A stretch of DNA of 38,083 nt from assembly GCA_019116285.1 (NCBI GenBank), contig DXBX01000053.1, positions 1 through 38,083 of the forward strand, read 5' to 3'. The stretch is from Candidatus Bacteroides merdigallinarum (GTDB lineage: Bacteria; Bacteroidota; Bacteroidia; Bacteroidales; Bacteroidaceae). The translations under genes and the position numbers were made by a program. Positions 28,374 to 35,694 of the stretch are shown here, piece by piece. Position 1 is the stretch's first letter. Each line of letters starts with the position of its first letter. The notes beneath the pieces were generated by a model, which was not told the origin of the DNA, made no database searches, and was given only the letters and a program-made list of their open reading frames with translations.

Positions 28374-28766
28374 CTACACCTCAATCCACTCCAGCCACTT
28401 GTCCAGCATCGTGCGCTTCGTGATTTGGTTGCGCTGCCCGCGGCTGTATTCGGGGATGAAGCGCACCTTCACGTCCGTTATCATCTCCGGCGTCAGTTCC
28501 TCGGGCGTGTCCGTGCCCGTCCCCTGGGTTTGGCAGGTGAGGTAGAACGTGCCCACGCCTTGCAGCTTCACCGAACGGCCCGATGCCATCAGCCGCCCCA
28601 TCACGTCACCCAATTCCACCAGCACGGCGTAGGTGTCCGCGCGGCTCACGGTGGAGCGGGCGGCGAGTTCATCGGCCACATCGTCTATCGTGGCGGGCTT
28701 GCCCAGGTTGGCGGCCACGGCGTGCCATTTGCCGTCACTCAGCTTGCGTTTCTTGAAAAATGCCAT
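28374..28766 (-). CDS. HU-like histone family DNA-binding protein
   Basis: 130 residues. It matches the Bacteroidetes HU-related group (HU-HIG type): N-terminal extension AFFKKRKLSDGKWHAVAANLG, then TIDDVADELAARSTVSRADTYAVLVELGDVMGRLM corresponding to the helical dimer core, VKLQGVGTFYLTC as the strand leading to the DNA arm, and a basic end KVRFIPEYSRGQRNQITKRT. It probably binds DNA as a dimer, architectural rather than specific. Its leader is unusual: about 150 bases containing a 27-nt inverted repeat and three 22-bp palindromic units downstream of a perfect -7 element, which invites autoregulation. Single gene. Confidence 0.87.
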   Translation of the reverse strand: MAFFKKRKLSDGKWHAVAANLGKPATIDDVADELAARSTVSRADTYAVLVELGDVMGRLMASGRSVKLQGVGTFYLTCQTQGTGTDTPEELTPEMITDVKVRFIPEYSRGQRNQITKRTMLDKWLEWIEV

Positions 28767-28814
28767 TTCATGCCTCCTTTCTGATTATTTTGTAGCAAAT
28801 TGATACTCCCTTCA

Positions 28815-28841
28815 TAGCGGCATCATCCTGCCTTGCCGCTA
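28815..28841 (-). promoter_or_regulatory. Stem-loop in the HU gene leader
   Basis: A perfect 8-bp inverted repeat TAGCGGCA/TGCCGCTA (28815-28822, 28834-28841) with an 11-nt loop, about 50 bases before the HU start. There is no T-tract, so it is not a simple terminator. Confidence 0.6.
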
Positions 28842-28851
28842 CCGAAGCAGA

Positions 28852-28917
28852 GCAAAGGTGCCACCTTTGATAGGCAAAGGTACGACCTTTGGTAGGCAAA
28901 GGTGCCACCTTTGGTAT
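28852..28917 (-). repeat. Three tandem 22-bp palindromic units upstream of the HU gene
   Basis: Units at 28852-28873, 28874-28895 and 28896-28917. Each contains CAAAGGT-NNN-ACCTTTG, a 17-nt palindrome whose 7-bp arms are identical in all three while the centre varies (GCC, ACG, GCC as read on plus), plus a 5-nt spacer. As RNA each folds into a 7-bp hairpin. Unit 2 also contains a perfect minus-strand TACCTTTG (28875-28882). Confidence 0.9.
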
Positions 28918-28926
28918 ATCTCCGCA

Positions 28927-28934
28927 CAAAGATA
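28927..28934 (-). promoter_or_regulatory. -7 promoter element (TATCTTTG) for the HU gene
   Basis: Perfect TAnnTTTG just before the repeat array. If used, all three palindromic units are transcribed in the leader. A second candidate lies in repeat unit 2. Confidence 0.55.
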
Positions 28935-28990
28935 GCAATTCCTTGGTAATAAGAAGGCATGGTCGAGGTGCTATTTTTTACTCTTCTTGC

Positions 28991-29029
28991 AAAAAAGAAT
29001 CCCTTGCCGATGCGCGACCGACAAGGGAT
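28991..29029 (-). terminator. Rho-independent terminator of the collapsed hydrolase gene
   Basis: An 8-bp stem ATCCCTTG/CAAGGGAT (28999-29006, 29022-29029) with a 15-nt loop, followed on the minus strand by TTCTTTTTT. It lies 27 bases after the remnant's stop codon. Confidence 0.75.
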
Positions 29030-29056
29030 GTCCCACTAAAACAAGGCAAGCCTTAC

Positions 29057-29195
29057 TTACTTCAGATACGTGCGGAAGAACTCCTCGATTTGGTCGAAAG
29101 GAATCTTCTCCAGGTTGTCATACAAGTCCGTATGCCTTGTCACTCTGTGGGAACACCTTGTCCCACTCTTGCATCAATGTCAGTTTCTCTTCCAT
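29057..29195 (-). pseudogene. Alpha/beta-hydrolase remnant: both ends kept, middle deleted
   Basis: From the ATG at 29195 the frame reads MEEKLTLMQEWDKVFPQSDK and meets a stop soon after. A shifted frame then reads HTDLYDNLEKIPFDQIEEFF and RTYLK before the stop at 29057-29059. The first part resembles the N-terminus, and the second the C-terminus, of YcjY-type alpha/beta hydrolases of about 300 residues (from memory, not searched). The junction falls near 29132-29137, where the middle of the gene is missing and the frame shifts. A perfect -7 element (29225-29232) and a terminator (28991-29029) still flank it, so a complete transcription unit was emptied by deletion. The remainder of 29233-29444 shows no gene. 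Confidence 0.65.
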
Positions 29196-29224
29196 AGTGT
29201 TGATGTCTTTAATGGGTTGGTTAG

Positions 29225-29232
29225 CAAATATA
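29225..29232 (-). promoter_or_regulatory. -7 promoter element (TATATTTG) of the collapsed hydrolase gene
   Basis: Perfect TAnnTTTG, 30 bases before the remnant's ATG. Confidence 0.55.
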
Positions 29233-29407
29233 CGCCTTTTGTCCATAGGATGGACCATGAAGGAGCCTGAAAGCGTAATATGGATACACCAAACCGTAAT
29301 ACTGGTAGTCTGCTGATAATCAATCCACCCCTGGATGCGGACTGAGGCAGCGCCATCGCGACATGGATTATTTAACCCAAATCAATCCAACCTGTCGCAA
29401 TAATCCC

Positions 29408-29415
29408 GACCTTTG
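29408..29415 (+). promoter_or_regulatory. -7-like element (GACCTTTG) for the MFS gene
   Basis: One mismatch to TAnnTTTG, 30 bases before the ATG at 29445. Confidence 0.45.
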
Positions 29416-29444
29416 CAGCGCAAATACATTAAACACGTAACCGT

Positions 29445-30614
29445 ATGCTTACCCGAATGCAAGCGCTCCGTCGTTTCCGGCTGGCAGTCAGTCTGTTCTT
29501 CTTCGTGCAGGGAGCCGTGTTCGCCACCTGGGCCAACCGCATCCCCGACATCAAGCGTGCCCTCCAACTCAGTGATGCAGCCTTGGGCACCGTGTTGTTC
29601 TCCATCCCCGTGGGACAGATGACAGCCATGTATCTTTCCGCCTGGCTCATCAACCGGTTCGGCAGCCGCCGGATGCTGACCCTGGCCTCGCTGCTCTATC
29701 CGCTGATGCTGCTCCCGCTGGGTACGGCCGGCAATGCCTGGCTGTTGTCCGCCGGATTGTTTCTGTTCGGCATGAGCGGCAACCTGTTCAACATCGCTGC
29801 CAATACGCAGGGGGTGAACATAGAGCATTTCTATGCCCGCAGCATCATGGCCTCGCTTCACGGATTGTGGAGCCTGGGAGGATTCTTGGGCGGCGTCATC
29901 AGCATGAGTTTCATTGCCTTGGACATCCGGCCGTGGACGCACTTCCTGATAGTGATGGCCGTGGCCATTGCGCTGACCACCTACATGCGCCGCCTGTTGG
30001 TGCGCCATGACTGGAAGCCGCAAGCATCGGAAAAGTCCGTGGAAAAGAAACGCATCCCCCTGCGCCAACGGCTGGACAAATATGTGCTCCTGCTGGGAGG
30101 CATGTCCTTCTGCGCCATGGTATGCGAGGGCAGCATGTATGACTGGAGCGGTCTGTACTTCCAGCAGGTCGTAGGAGCGCCGGACAAGCTGGTGCAACTG
30201 GGCTACGTCACCTGCATGTGCACCATGACGATAGGCCGCTTCGTGGCAGACCATTTCGTGTCCTGCTTCGGTGCGCAACGGATTGTCCGGCTTAGCGGAC
30301 TGCTCATCTGCTTCGGGCTGCTGCTGGCCGTCCTCCTGCCGGACGTGGTGTTCGCCACCATCGGATTCTTCTTCGTGGGCTTCGGCATCTCGTCCACTGT
30401 ACCCGTGTGCTACAGCATCGCGGGACGCTCCACCCGAATGAATCCGGGCACGGCACTGGCCACGGTCTCTTCCATCGGCTATCTGGGATTCCTGCTCTGG
30501 CCTCCCGTCATCGGGCACTTGTCACAGGCCATCACGCTGCACTGGACCTTCGCCATCGTGGCCTTCTTCGGACTGTTAATCGCCCTCGGCGCTTCCCGGC
30601 TTCCCCGACTTTGA
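29445..30614 (+). CDS. MFS transporter, YbjJ-like
   Basis: 389 residues with about 12 hydrophobic segments in two halves, joined by a charged cytoplasmic loop (about 185-210: KPQASEKSVEKKRIPLRQR). It starts MLTRMQALRRFRLAVSLFFFVQGAVFATWANRIPDIK, characteristic of the YbjJ-type MFS subgroup. Another feature is the loop 2-3 motif NRFGSRRMLTLAS. Start at 29445, or the Met at 29457. Substrate unknown; sugar or drug transport are both possible. It is convergent with the phosphopantetheinyl transferase gene. The stop codon lies inside the first unit of a 22-bp-period repeat array. Confidence 0.87.
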   Translation: MLTRMQALRRFRLAVSLFFFVQGAVFATWANRIPDIKRALQLSDAALGTVLFSIPVGQMTAMYLSAWLINRFGSRRMLTLASLLYPLMLLPLGTAGNAWLLSAGLFLFGMSGNLFNIAANTQGVNIEHFYARSIMASLHGLWSLGGFLGGVISMSFIALDIRPWTHFLIVMAVAIALTTYMRRLLVRHDWKPQASEKSVEKKRIPLRQRLDKYVLLLGGMSFCAMVCEGSMYDWSGLYFQQVVGAPDKLVQLGYVTCMCTMTIGRFVADHFVSCFGAQRIVRLSGLLICFGLLLAVLLPDVVFATIGFFFVGFGISSTVPVCYSIAGRSTRMNPGTALATVSSIGYLGFLLWPPVIGHLSQAITLHWTFAIVAFFGLLIALGASRLPRL

Positions 30615-30687
30615 GCGGGGATACCGACGCTCACGTTCGGCGGTACCGCTGCTTCTGCTCGACGGTATAGGCGTTCACGTTCGGGAA
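30600..30687. repeat. 22-bp-period array between convergent genes
   Basis: Four units of 22 bp (30600, 30622, 30644, 30666). Unit 1 contains CCCCG/CGGGG arms and the MFS stop codon. Units 2 and 3 have TACCG/CGGTA ends that merge into CGGTACCG at the boundary. TCACGTTCGG recurs at 30631 and 30675, exactly two periods apart. The wording resembles the array after nadK. There is no T-tract, so it is not a canonical terminator. Confidence 0.7.
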
Positions 30688-30694
30688 TACTCCC

Positions 30695-31318
30695 CTACCC
30701 GACCTGCCAAGTCAACACAAAATCGGGATGCAATAAATAATGAATGAAGAAAGTCCGCCGGCGTGCGGTCTTGTATTCACGGGCATGGAAAACGCCCTGA
30801 CGGGCAGGAGTGAAAGGGATAATCCGCAAATGTTCCTGGAAATCCACGGCCTCCGCATCCAGACATTTGAAGAGAACTTCCTTGGCCGACCAATGCAGCA
30901 ACAGGCTCCACGTGTCATCCCCTTCGAAAGGGACTGCCTCTTCGTCATCGCGCATGAACCGCGCCGCCACCTTATGGACGCGGGGACCGTATTGCTCGAT
31001 GTCGATGCCCACCGGCTTCCGCCCCAAGATGACGGCCACATAGCCCCGTGTGTGCGAGATGCTGACGAAAGCGGATCCGTCGGCCAAGTAAGGCTTCCCG
31101 GAAGACTGGTAACAGATGTCGTGCCCTTCCCCGGCCAACTCACGCAACAAGGCACGCACCGAAAGCCACTCCTGCCGCCGGTGAGGAGCCGCGAAACGGC
31201 TTTCGGCCTCTTCCACCATCGGCCGGGGCAAGAGGGCTGCTAATTCCTCGCAGGTCTCCTCCATTTTCCAGACTCCCCAGCGGCAGGCGTCCTCCTTATG
31301 ATCCAGAAACAGCGGCAT
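30695..31318 (-). CDS. 4'-phosphopantetheinyl transferase superfamily protein
   Basis: 207 residues, the Sfp/AcpT-like size. It transfers phosphopantetheine from CoA to a carrier-protein serine. Signatures: VGIDIEQYGPRVHKVAARFM (Mg-binding Asp and Glu) and LHWSAKEVLFKCL (the WSxKEAxxK motif), plus the N-terminal SSGKPYLADGSAFVSISHTRGYVAV. All key residues are present. The start overlaps the end of gldE by 23 bases, so it is translated from the ssb-gldE message. No carrier or synthase genes are near; the target may be fatty-acid ACP or another carrier. Confidence 0.92.
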   Translation of the reverse strand: MPLFLDHKEDACRWGVWKMEETCEELAALLPRPMVEEAESRFAAPHRRQEWLSVRALLRELAGEGHDICYQSSGKPYLADGSAFVSISHTRGYVAVILGRKPVGIDIEQYGPRVHKVAARFMRDDEEAVPFEGDDTWSLLLHWSAKEVLFKCLDAEAVDFQEHLRIIPFTPARQGVFHAREYKTARRRTFFIHYLLHPDFVLTWQVG

Positions 31319-32657
31319 GGCTATCTTCGGGCAAAGGATTAATGGTAAACTTGAGCTTCAGGATACGGCGCTTGTCCATCTCCAGCACTTCAAACTCGTA
31401 GCGGCCGTAGGTCACCTTCTCGTGCAAGGCAGGAAATTCCCCCTTCAACTCCAGCAACAGGCCGGCCAGGGTGTCGGCATCCCCGGCCACTTCGTCAAAC
31501 TCGTCCTCGTCTATCTTGGTAATCTTATAGAAATCTATCAACTGCGTCTTTGCCTCGAATATCCAGGTATGGTCGTTCAGCGTGACGTAGGTATGCTCTT
31601 CGTCATCGTACTCGTCTCGAATCTCGCCCACGATTTCCTCGATGACATCTTCCATCGTCACGATGCCCGACGTGCCGCCGAACTCGTCCACCACGATGGC
31701 AATGTGGATTTTGTTGGCCTGGAAGTCGCGCAAGAGCTCGTCGATCATCTTCGTCTCCGGCACGAAATAGGCCGGACGAATCAGGGACTGCCACCGGAAA
31801 TTGTCGCCTTTGGACAGGTGGGGCAACAAGTCCTTGATGTAGAGGATACCCTTGATATTATCCCGCGTCTCGCTATAGACGGGGATGCGCGAATAGACAT
31901 TCTCCACGATGCACTTCAAGACCTCCTTGAACGGCGTATGGATTTCCAGATCCACCACGTCCAGACGGGAAGTCATGATTTCCTTGGCCGTCTCCTCGCC
32001 AAAGCGGATAATGCCTTCCAGGATGTTGTTGTCCTCCGAAAGCTCTGTCTTGTCCGTCAACTCCAAGGCATGCGACAGGTCGTCCACCGAAAGAGAACGC
32101 CCCCGCTTGCGGGCCACATACTTGTCCCACAACGCCGCGGAGCGCATCATCACCGATGCCAACGGATAGACCGCCGAACGACAGACCTCCATCCCCGATG
32201 CGGAGAAACGGCAAAAGGACAAAGCACGCTGGGCGGAAAACATTTTCGGCATCATCTCGCCAAACAGCAGGATGAGGAAAGTCAACACCAACGTCAGCAC
32301 CCCGAATTGTATCCAGGGCGTAAAGAAGCCAAATACACTGAAAAAGAAAAATTGGCAAAGGATGATAAAAGCCACATTGGCCAGGTTGTTGGTAACCAAG
32401 ATGGTGGCCAGCAACCTTTTGGAATCTTCCAGCAACTCGGCAATCCGTACATCGGAAGGGCGTTTCCGCTCTTCCACCTCCGCCCGCTCCGAAGAAGACA
32501 ACGAAAAGAAAGCTATCTCCGCAGCCGAAGCAAAGCCGGACACGAACAGAAAGATAACCGCACCGATGAGTGCGGCCACAGCTGATGCGGAAGGAGCGGT
32601 GACAGATACGTTGCCAAACCAATCTGCCACCCGGGCTAAATAAGCGTCTGAGTCCAA
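31296..32657 (-). CDS. gldE: Gliding-motility-associated CNNM/CBS protein GldE
   Basis: 453 residues. An N-terminal DUF21/CNNM membrane domain (about 25-205; AALIGAVIFLFVSGFASAAEIAFFSLSSSERAE) is followed by a CBS pair (about 215-340; MTSRLDVVDLEIHTPF, IHIAIVVDEFGGTSGIVTMEDVIEEIVGEI) and a CorC_HlyC domain (to about 440; LLLELKGEFPALHEKVTYGRYEFEVLEM). The GldE name rests on this architecture and on the mutY-ssb-gldE-PPTase gene order seen in Bacteroidota. In non-gliding gut species it is thought to have a transport or envelope role; GldD is not seen here. It starts 23 bases after ssb. Confidence 0.88.
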   Translation of the reverse strand: MDSDAYLARVADWFGNVSVTAPSASAVAALIGAVIFLFVSGFASAAEIAFFSLSSSERAEVEERKRPSDVRIAELLEDSKRLLATILVTNNLANVAFIILCQFFFFSVFGFFTPWIQFGVLTLVLTFLILLFGEMMPKMFSAQRALSFCRFSASGMEVCRSAVYPLASVMMRSAALWDKYVARKRGRSLSVDDLSHALELTDKTELSEDNNILEGIIRFGEETAKEIMTSRLDVVDLEIHTPFKEVLKCIVENVYSRIPVYSETRDNIKGILYIKDLLPHLSKGDNFRWQSLIRPAYFVPETKMIDELLRDFQANKIHIAIVVDEFGGTSGIVTMEDVIEEIVGEIRDEYDDEEHTYVTLNDHTWIFEAKTQLIDFYKITKIDEDEFDEVAGDADTLAGLLLELKGEFPALHEKVTYGRYEFEVLEMDKRRILKLKFTINPLPEDSHAAVSGS

Positions 32658-32680
32658 AGAATCTCGTATTGGTTAAACAA

Positions 32681-33109
32681 TCAGAACGGCAAACCGTCCG
32701 TTCCATTATCAGATATCGACGGCTGCTGTTGCACAGGCTGTCGCGGCTGAGGAGCAGTCTGCTGCGCCTGGGCAGCCTTGGGAGTCAGCATCTCCATATT
32801 GTCGACGAAAATCTCCGTTACATAGCGTTTGGCACCCGTCTGGTCATCATATGAGCGGGTACGGATTTTGCCCTCCACATAGAGTTTGTCGCCCTTGTGC
32901 ACGTATTTCTCCACGATTTCCCCCAAGCGGTTGCGGAAAATCAGGTTGTGCCACTCCGTGCGGTCGGGCACCTGGATGCCACTCTGCAATGTATATCCTT
33001 TCTCGGTAGTAGCCAAGGAAAGTTGGGCGACACAATTTCCCCCGTCATAGTACGTCACCTTGGGGTCTTGTCCCACATTTCCCAGCAATATCACTTTGTT
33101 GATTCCCAT
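32681..33109 (-). CDS. ssb: Single-stranded DNA-binding protein
   Basis: 142 residues. The OB-fold (about 1-105) has MGINKVILLGNVGQDPKVTYYDGG, TEWHNLIFRNRLGEIVEKYVHKGDKLYVEGKI and the RSYDDQTGAKRYVTEIFVDN strand. A Gln/Pro-rich linker leads to the acidic-type tail, here DNGTDGLPF, the partner-binding tip that ends in the usual LPF. Binds ssDNA as a tetramer. It has its own -7 element (33130-33137) and lies 38 bases downstream of mutY. Confidence 0.97.
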   Translation of the reverse strand: MGINKVILLGNVGQDPKVTYYDGGNCVAQLSLATTEKGYTLQSGIQVPDRTEWHNLIFRNRLGEIVEKYVHKGDKLYVEGKIRTRSYDDQTGAKRYVTEIFVDNMEMLTPKAAQAQQTAPQPRQPVQQQPSISDNGTDGLPF

Positions 33110-33129
33110 AGAATTTCACTATTTTGTGC

Positions 33130-33137
33130 CAAAAGTA
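33130..33137 (-). promoter_or_regulatory. -7 promoter element (TACTTTTG) for ssb-gldE-PPTase
   Basis: Perfect TAnnTTTG, 21 bases before the ssb ATG, just after the mutY start of the intergenic gap and separate from the mutY promoter. Confidence 0.6.
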
Positions 33138-33147
33138 ACAAGAATAA

Positions 33148-34218
33148 TTACACCTTGCAAGAATCATCCGGCTTTTTTAATTGATTTTCCAAAAAGGCGT
33201 GTATTAATCGAGGCAAAGCGTAGGCATCCAAATCGGCCACCGGTACGCGCAGAAAGCCCGGAAACTCTGCCGTCTCCGGCAATCTGACTTCGTAGAAATT
33301 GGCATGGATGACGCGATGAGATAGGACGTGCTTCACTCCGCGAGACAAAGGCCGCATCTCCGCGCTGTTTTGTCCCCGTAAAAAGTCTGCAAAGGCCTGG
33401 CTGCCCAGAAACTCTTCCGCGCCCAAGTCTTTGTCCGCCTCCACCAATGGCAGTTCGAACAGATTCTTCCAGATATCATCTCCCGTCCGCTTGTGCAAGA
33501 GGATATCATGCCCCAGCCGCACAAACAGATAGTTGAAATAACGGTCCGTCACCTTGGCCCGATGCTGCTTCACCGGCAATTCCGCCACGCGCCCCTCCAC
33601 CCGGGCCACGCAAGTCTCCGCCAACGGACAGAACATACACACCGGTGACTGGGGCGTGCAAACCAAGGCACCAAAATCCATAATGGCCTGGTTATAATCG
33701 GCAGGCTGTTGCTTGTCCAACATCTCCTGCGCCAAGGCGGCAAATGTCTTCTTACCTTCCGTGGAGTCAATGGGTATGTCCACCCCGAAATAACGCGCCA
33801 GCACCCGATAGACATTTCCGTCCACCACGGCATAGGGCATCCCATAGGCCAAAGAGCAGATGGCCGCCGCCGTATAATCCCCCACCCCTTTCAAGGCACG
33901 CACTTCCTCGTAAGTCGCAGGAAAGACACCGTCCTTCATGCTCCGAGCCGCCGCCAGCAGATTCCTTGCCCTCGAATAATAGCCCAGCCCCTGCCACAGG
34001 CGCATCACCTCATCGTCATCTGCCTCAGCCAGCGATTTCACGTCCGGGAAACGCCTGACGAAACGGGTATAGTAGTCATAACCCTGCGCCACGCGGGTCT
34101 GCTGCAGAATGATTTCGGAAATCCAGATGAGGTAAGGATCCTGCGTATCGCGCCAAGGCAAGGCACGCTTATTGTCGCGATACCAGGACAAAAGGGTATG
34201 GGTGAATATAGGATTCAT
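33148..34218 (-). CDS. mutY: A/G-specific adenine DNA glycosylase
   Basis: 356 residues, standard length. It removes adenine mispaired with 8-oxoguanine. Visible: WYRDNKRALPWRDTQDPYLIWISEIILQQT (catalytic Glu in the SEIILQQTR helix), the helix-hairpin-helix LKGVGDYTAAAICSLAYG with catalytic Asp in the following AVVDGNVYRV, four 4Fe-4S cysteines in CTPQSPVCMFCPLAETC (spacing 6-2-5), and a Nudix-like C-terminal 8-oxoG recognition domain. Complete. Confidence 0.97.
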   Translation of the reverse strand: MNPIFTHTLLSWYRDNKRALPWRDTQDPYLIWISEIILQQTRVAQGYDYYTRFVRRFPDVKSLAEADDDEVMRLWQGLGYYSRARNLLAAARSMKDGVFPATYEEVRALKGVGDYTAAAICSLAYGMPYAVVDGNVYRVLARYFGVDIPIDSTEGKKTFAALAQEMLDKQQPADYNQAIMDFGALVCTPQSPVCMFCPLAETCVARVEGRVAELPVKQHRAKVTDRYFNYLFVRLGHDILLHKRTGDDIWKNLFELPLVEADKDLGAEEFLGSQAFADFLRGQNSAEMRPLSRGVKHVLSHRVIHANFYEVRLPETAEFPGFLRVPVADLDAYALPRLIHAFLENQLKKPDDSCKV

Positions 34219-34229
34219 ACGTTGTGCGC

Positions 34230-34261
34230 CAAATATATGTTAGGAAACGGGCGCAAAGATA
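34230..34261 (-). promoter_or_regulatory. Two candidate -7 elements for mutY
   Basis: TATATTTG at 34230-34237 and TATCTTTG at 34254-34261 both match TAnnTTTG. The outer one leaves a leader of about 30 bases and is the more likely. Confidence 0.5.
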
Positions 34262-34313
34262 ACGGGTTTTGGGGAGAATGGCAAGTCATTCCACTGTCCA
34301 AAAACCTATCCTT

Positions 34314-35537
34314 TCAATGATTGAACCGACAAGCCAGCCGTCTCCAGACATAAAGCAAAGAAAGGATGGCGATGACGCCTCCCACAAAGCCGATGTCCTT
34401 CAGCGGAAGCCGACTTTGTGCCGCTCCGCCTATGACGGCACCGCAGCCGATGCCGATGTTGAATATGGATGAAAAGATGGCGACGGCCACCGTAGTGGCT
34501 TGCGGGGCATTGCGTATGACCTCGAATTCCACGACAAGATTGAACATCGTGAATATCAATCCCCAAACCATGCAATGTGCCATGAACACATACGGGTCGG
34601 CAGCCGTGAAGCGCATCAGGAACAGCATCAGGGCAATGCCGGCGGCAACGGTGTACAGGAACAGGCGGCGGCGACCGTCGAAATAGCGCGAGAACAGCAC
34701 GCTTGCGCCGATGCCTGCCAGGCCGAACAGAATCAGCGTGAAGGTCGTCATGTCGTCAGCCATGCCCACCACCTGCTTCATGAACGGCTCTATGTAACTG
34801 TAGCCCGTATAGTGTGCGGCCACCGCAATGAACGTAAAGATGTAGAGCCCCTTGATGATGGGTGTCTTGAACAACTGCGGCACACTTTTGACAGACGCAT
34901 TCTGGTTGTTGGGCACCGGGGGGAACAAAAAGGCGAACAGCACGAAAGCCAGCAACGCGGCGGCTCCGATGCAGACGAAAGTAGCCCTCCAACTCAGGTG
35001 AAGCCCGATGATCCGGCCCAGCGGCATGCCTGCGATGATGGCCAGCGAAATGCCAGTGACGAGCATGCTCAATGCCGTCTGACGTTTTCCCTCCGGAGCG
35101 ATGTGGACGGCCAAGGGCGAAGCGATGGACCAGAAAATGGCGTGCGCGGTGGCAGCCCCCAACCGTGCCAGCAGCAACTGGTTGAAGCTGGTCGCCATGG
35201 CGGAAAGCAGATGGCTTACGACAAAAAATGCCACGACACACAGCAGCACCGTCCTGAAATTCAACCTGCCGACGGCCAGCATCAACGGCAAAGACATGAT
35301 GGCCACAAACCAGGCATAGACCGTTATCAGCAGACTGGCATGCGCTTCCGTAATCCCGAAATCGGCGGCTATGTTCGTCATCAGGCCGATGGGGATGAAC
35401 TCTGTCGTGTTGAATACAAAGGCCGTATAAGCCATGATGAACAACAACAACCATTTTCTCATCGTTGAACCTTGCTGCGTGGCAGCGTCATTCTTCTTCA
35501 TTCTGATATTTCCCATTTTTCTCATACTTTTAATCAT
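34314..35537 (-). CDS. MFS sugar/drug efflux transporter, SotB/AraJ-like
   Basis: 407 residues with about 12 membrane segments. The hallmark is AYTAFVFNTTEFIPIGLMTNIAADFGITEAHASLL, typical of the SotB/AraJ/YdhP group of arabinose-type efflux proteins; VGRLNFRTVLL and AGMPLGRIIGLHLSWRATF match the same group. The N-terminus before the first helix is long, and several ATGs (35537, 35525, 35516, 35501, 35462) are possible; I keep the first. Divergent from the AraC-type regulator, a common regulator-pump pair. Substrate unknown. Confidence 0.88.
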   Translation of the reverse strand: MIKSMRKMGNIRMKKNDAATQQGSTMRKWLLLFIMAYTAFVFNTTEFIPIGLMTNIAADFGITEAHASLLITVYAWFVAIMSLPLMLAVGRLNFRTVLLCVVAFFVVSHLLSAMATSFNQLLLARLGAATAHAIFWSIASPLAVHIAPEGKRQTALSMLVTGISLAIIAGMPLGRIIGLHLSWRATFVCIGAAALLAFVLFAFLFPPVPNNQNASVKSVPQLFKTPIIKGLYIFTFIAVAAHYTGYSYIEPFMKQVVGMADDMTTFTLILFGLAGIGASVLFSRYFDGRRRLFLYTVAAGIALMLFLMRFTAADPYVFMAHCMVWGLIFTMFNLVVEFEVIRNAPQATTVAVAIFSSIFNIGIGCGAVIGGAAQSRLPLKDIGFVGGVIAILSLLYVWRRLACRFNH

Positions 35538-35570
35538 TTTCCTTCAACTGTATACTTCTTTTTTTGTGCG

Positions 35571-35578
35571 CAAAGGTA
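35571..35578 (-). promoter_or_regulatory. -7 promoter element (TACCTTTG) for the SotB-like gene
   Basis: Perfect TAnnTTTG, 34 bases before the first ATG. Back to back with the AraC promoter, 87 bp away. Confidence 0.65.
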
Positions 35579-35665
35579 CGGCGATTTGCCTGTTGCCGCG
35601 TGGTGATAAATTCTACCCGTATGGTACTTTTCGGGAATTTGGTGCGTGATTAATCCAAAAACCAT

Positions 35666-35673
35666 TATTTTTG
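35666..35673 (+). promoter_or_regulatory. -7 promoter element (TATTTTTG) for the AraC-type gene
   Basis: Perfect TAnnTTTG, 21 bases before the chosen ATG; TTTG at 35638-35641 may be the -33 part (24-bp spacer). Confidence 0.6.
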
Positions 35674-35694
35674 CAGCCACCTAAAAAGACAGAT

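Noticed and set aside
28852..28917. Plasmid-type replication iterons
   Set aside because: No Rep gene or DnaA boxes nearby, and the array sits in the leader of a chromosomal HU-like gene.
29382..30518. 378-residue minus-strand frame opposite the MFS gene
   Set aside because: Shadow frame; the plus-strand MFS protein has clear membrane helices and family motifs.
17136..30687. CRISPR array interpretation of the 22-bp-period repeats
   Set aside because: No constant repeat with variable spacers of 30 bp or so, no cas genes, and too few units.
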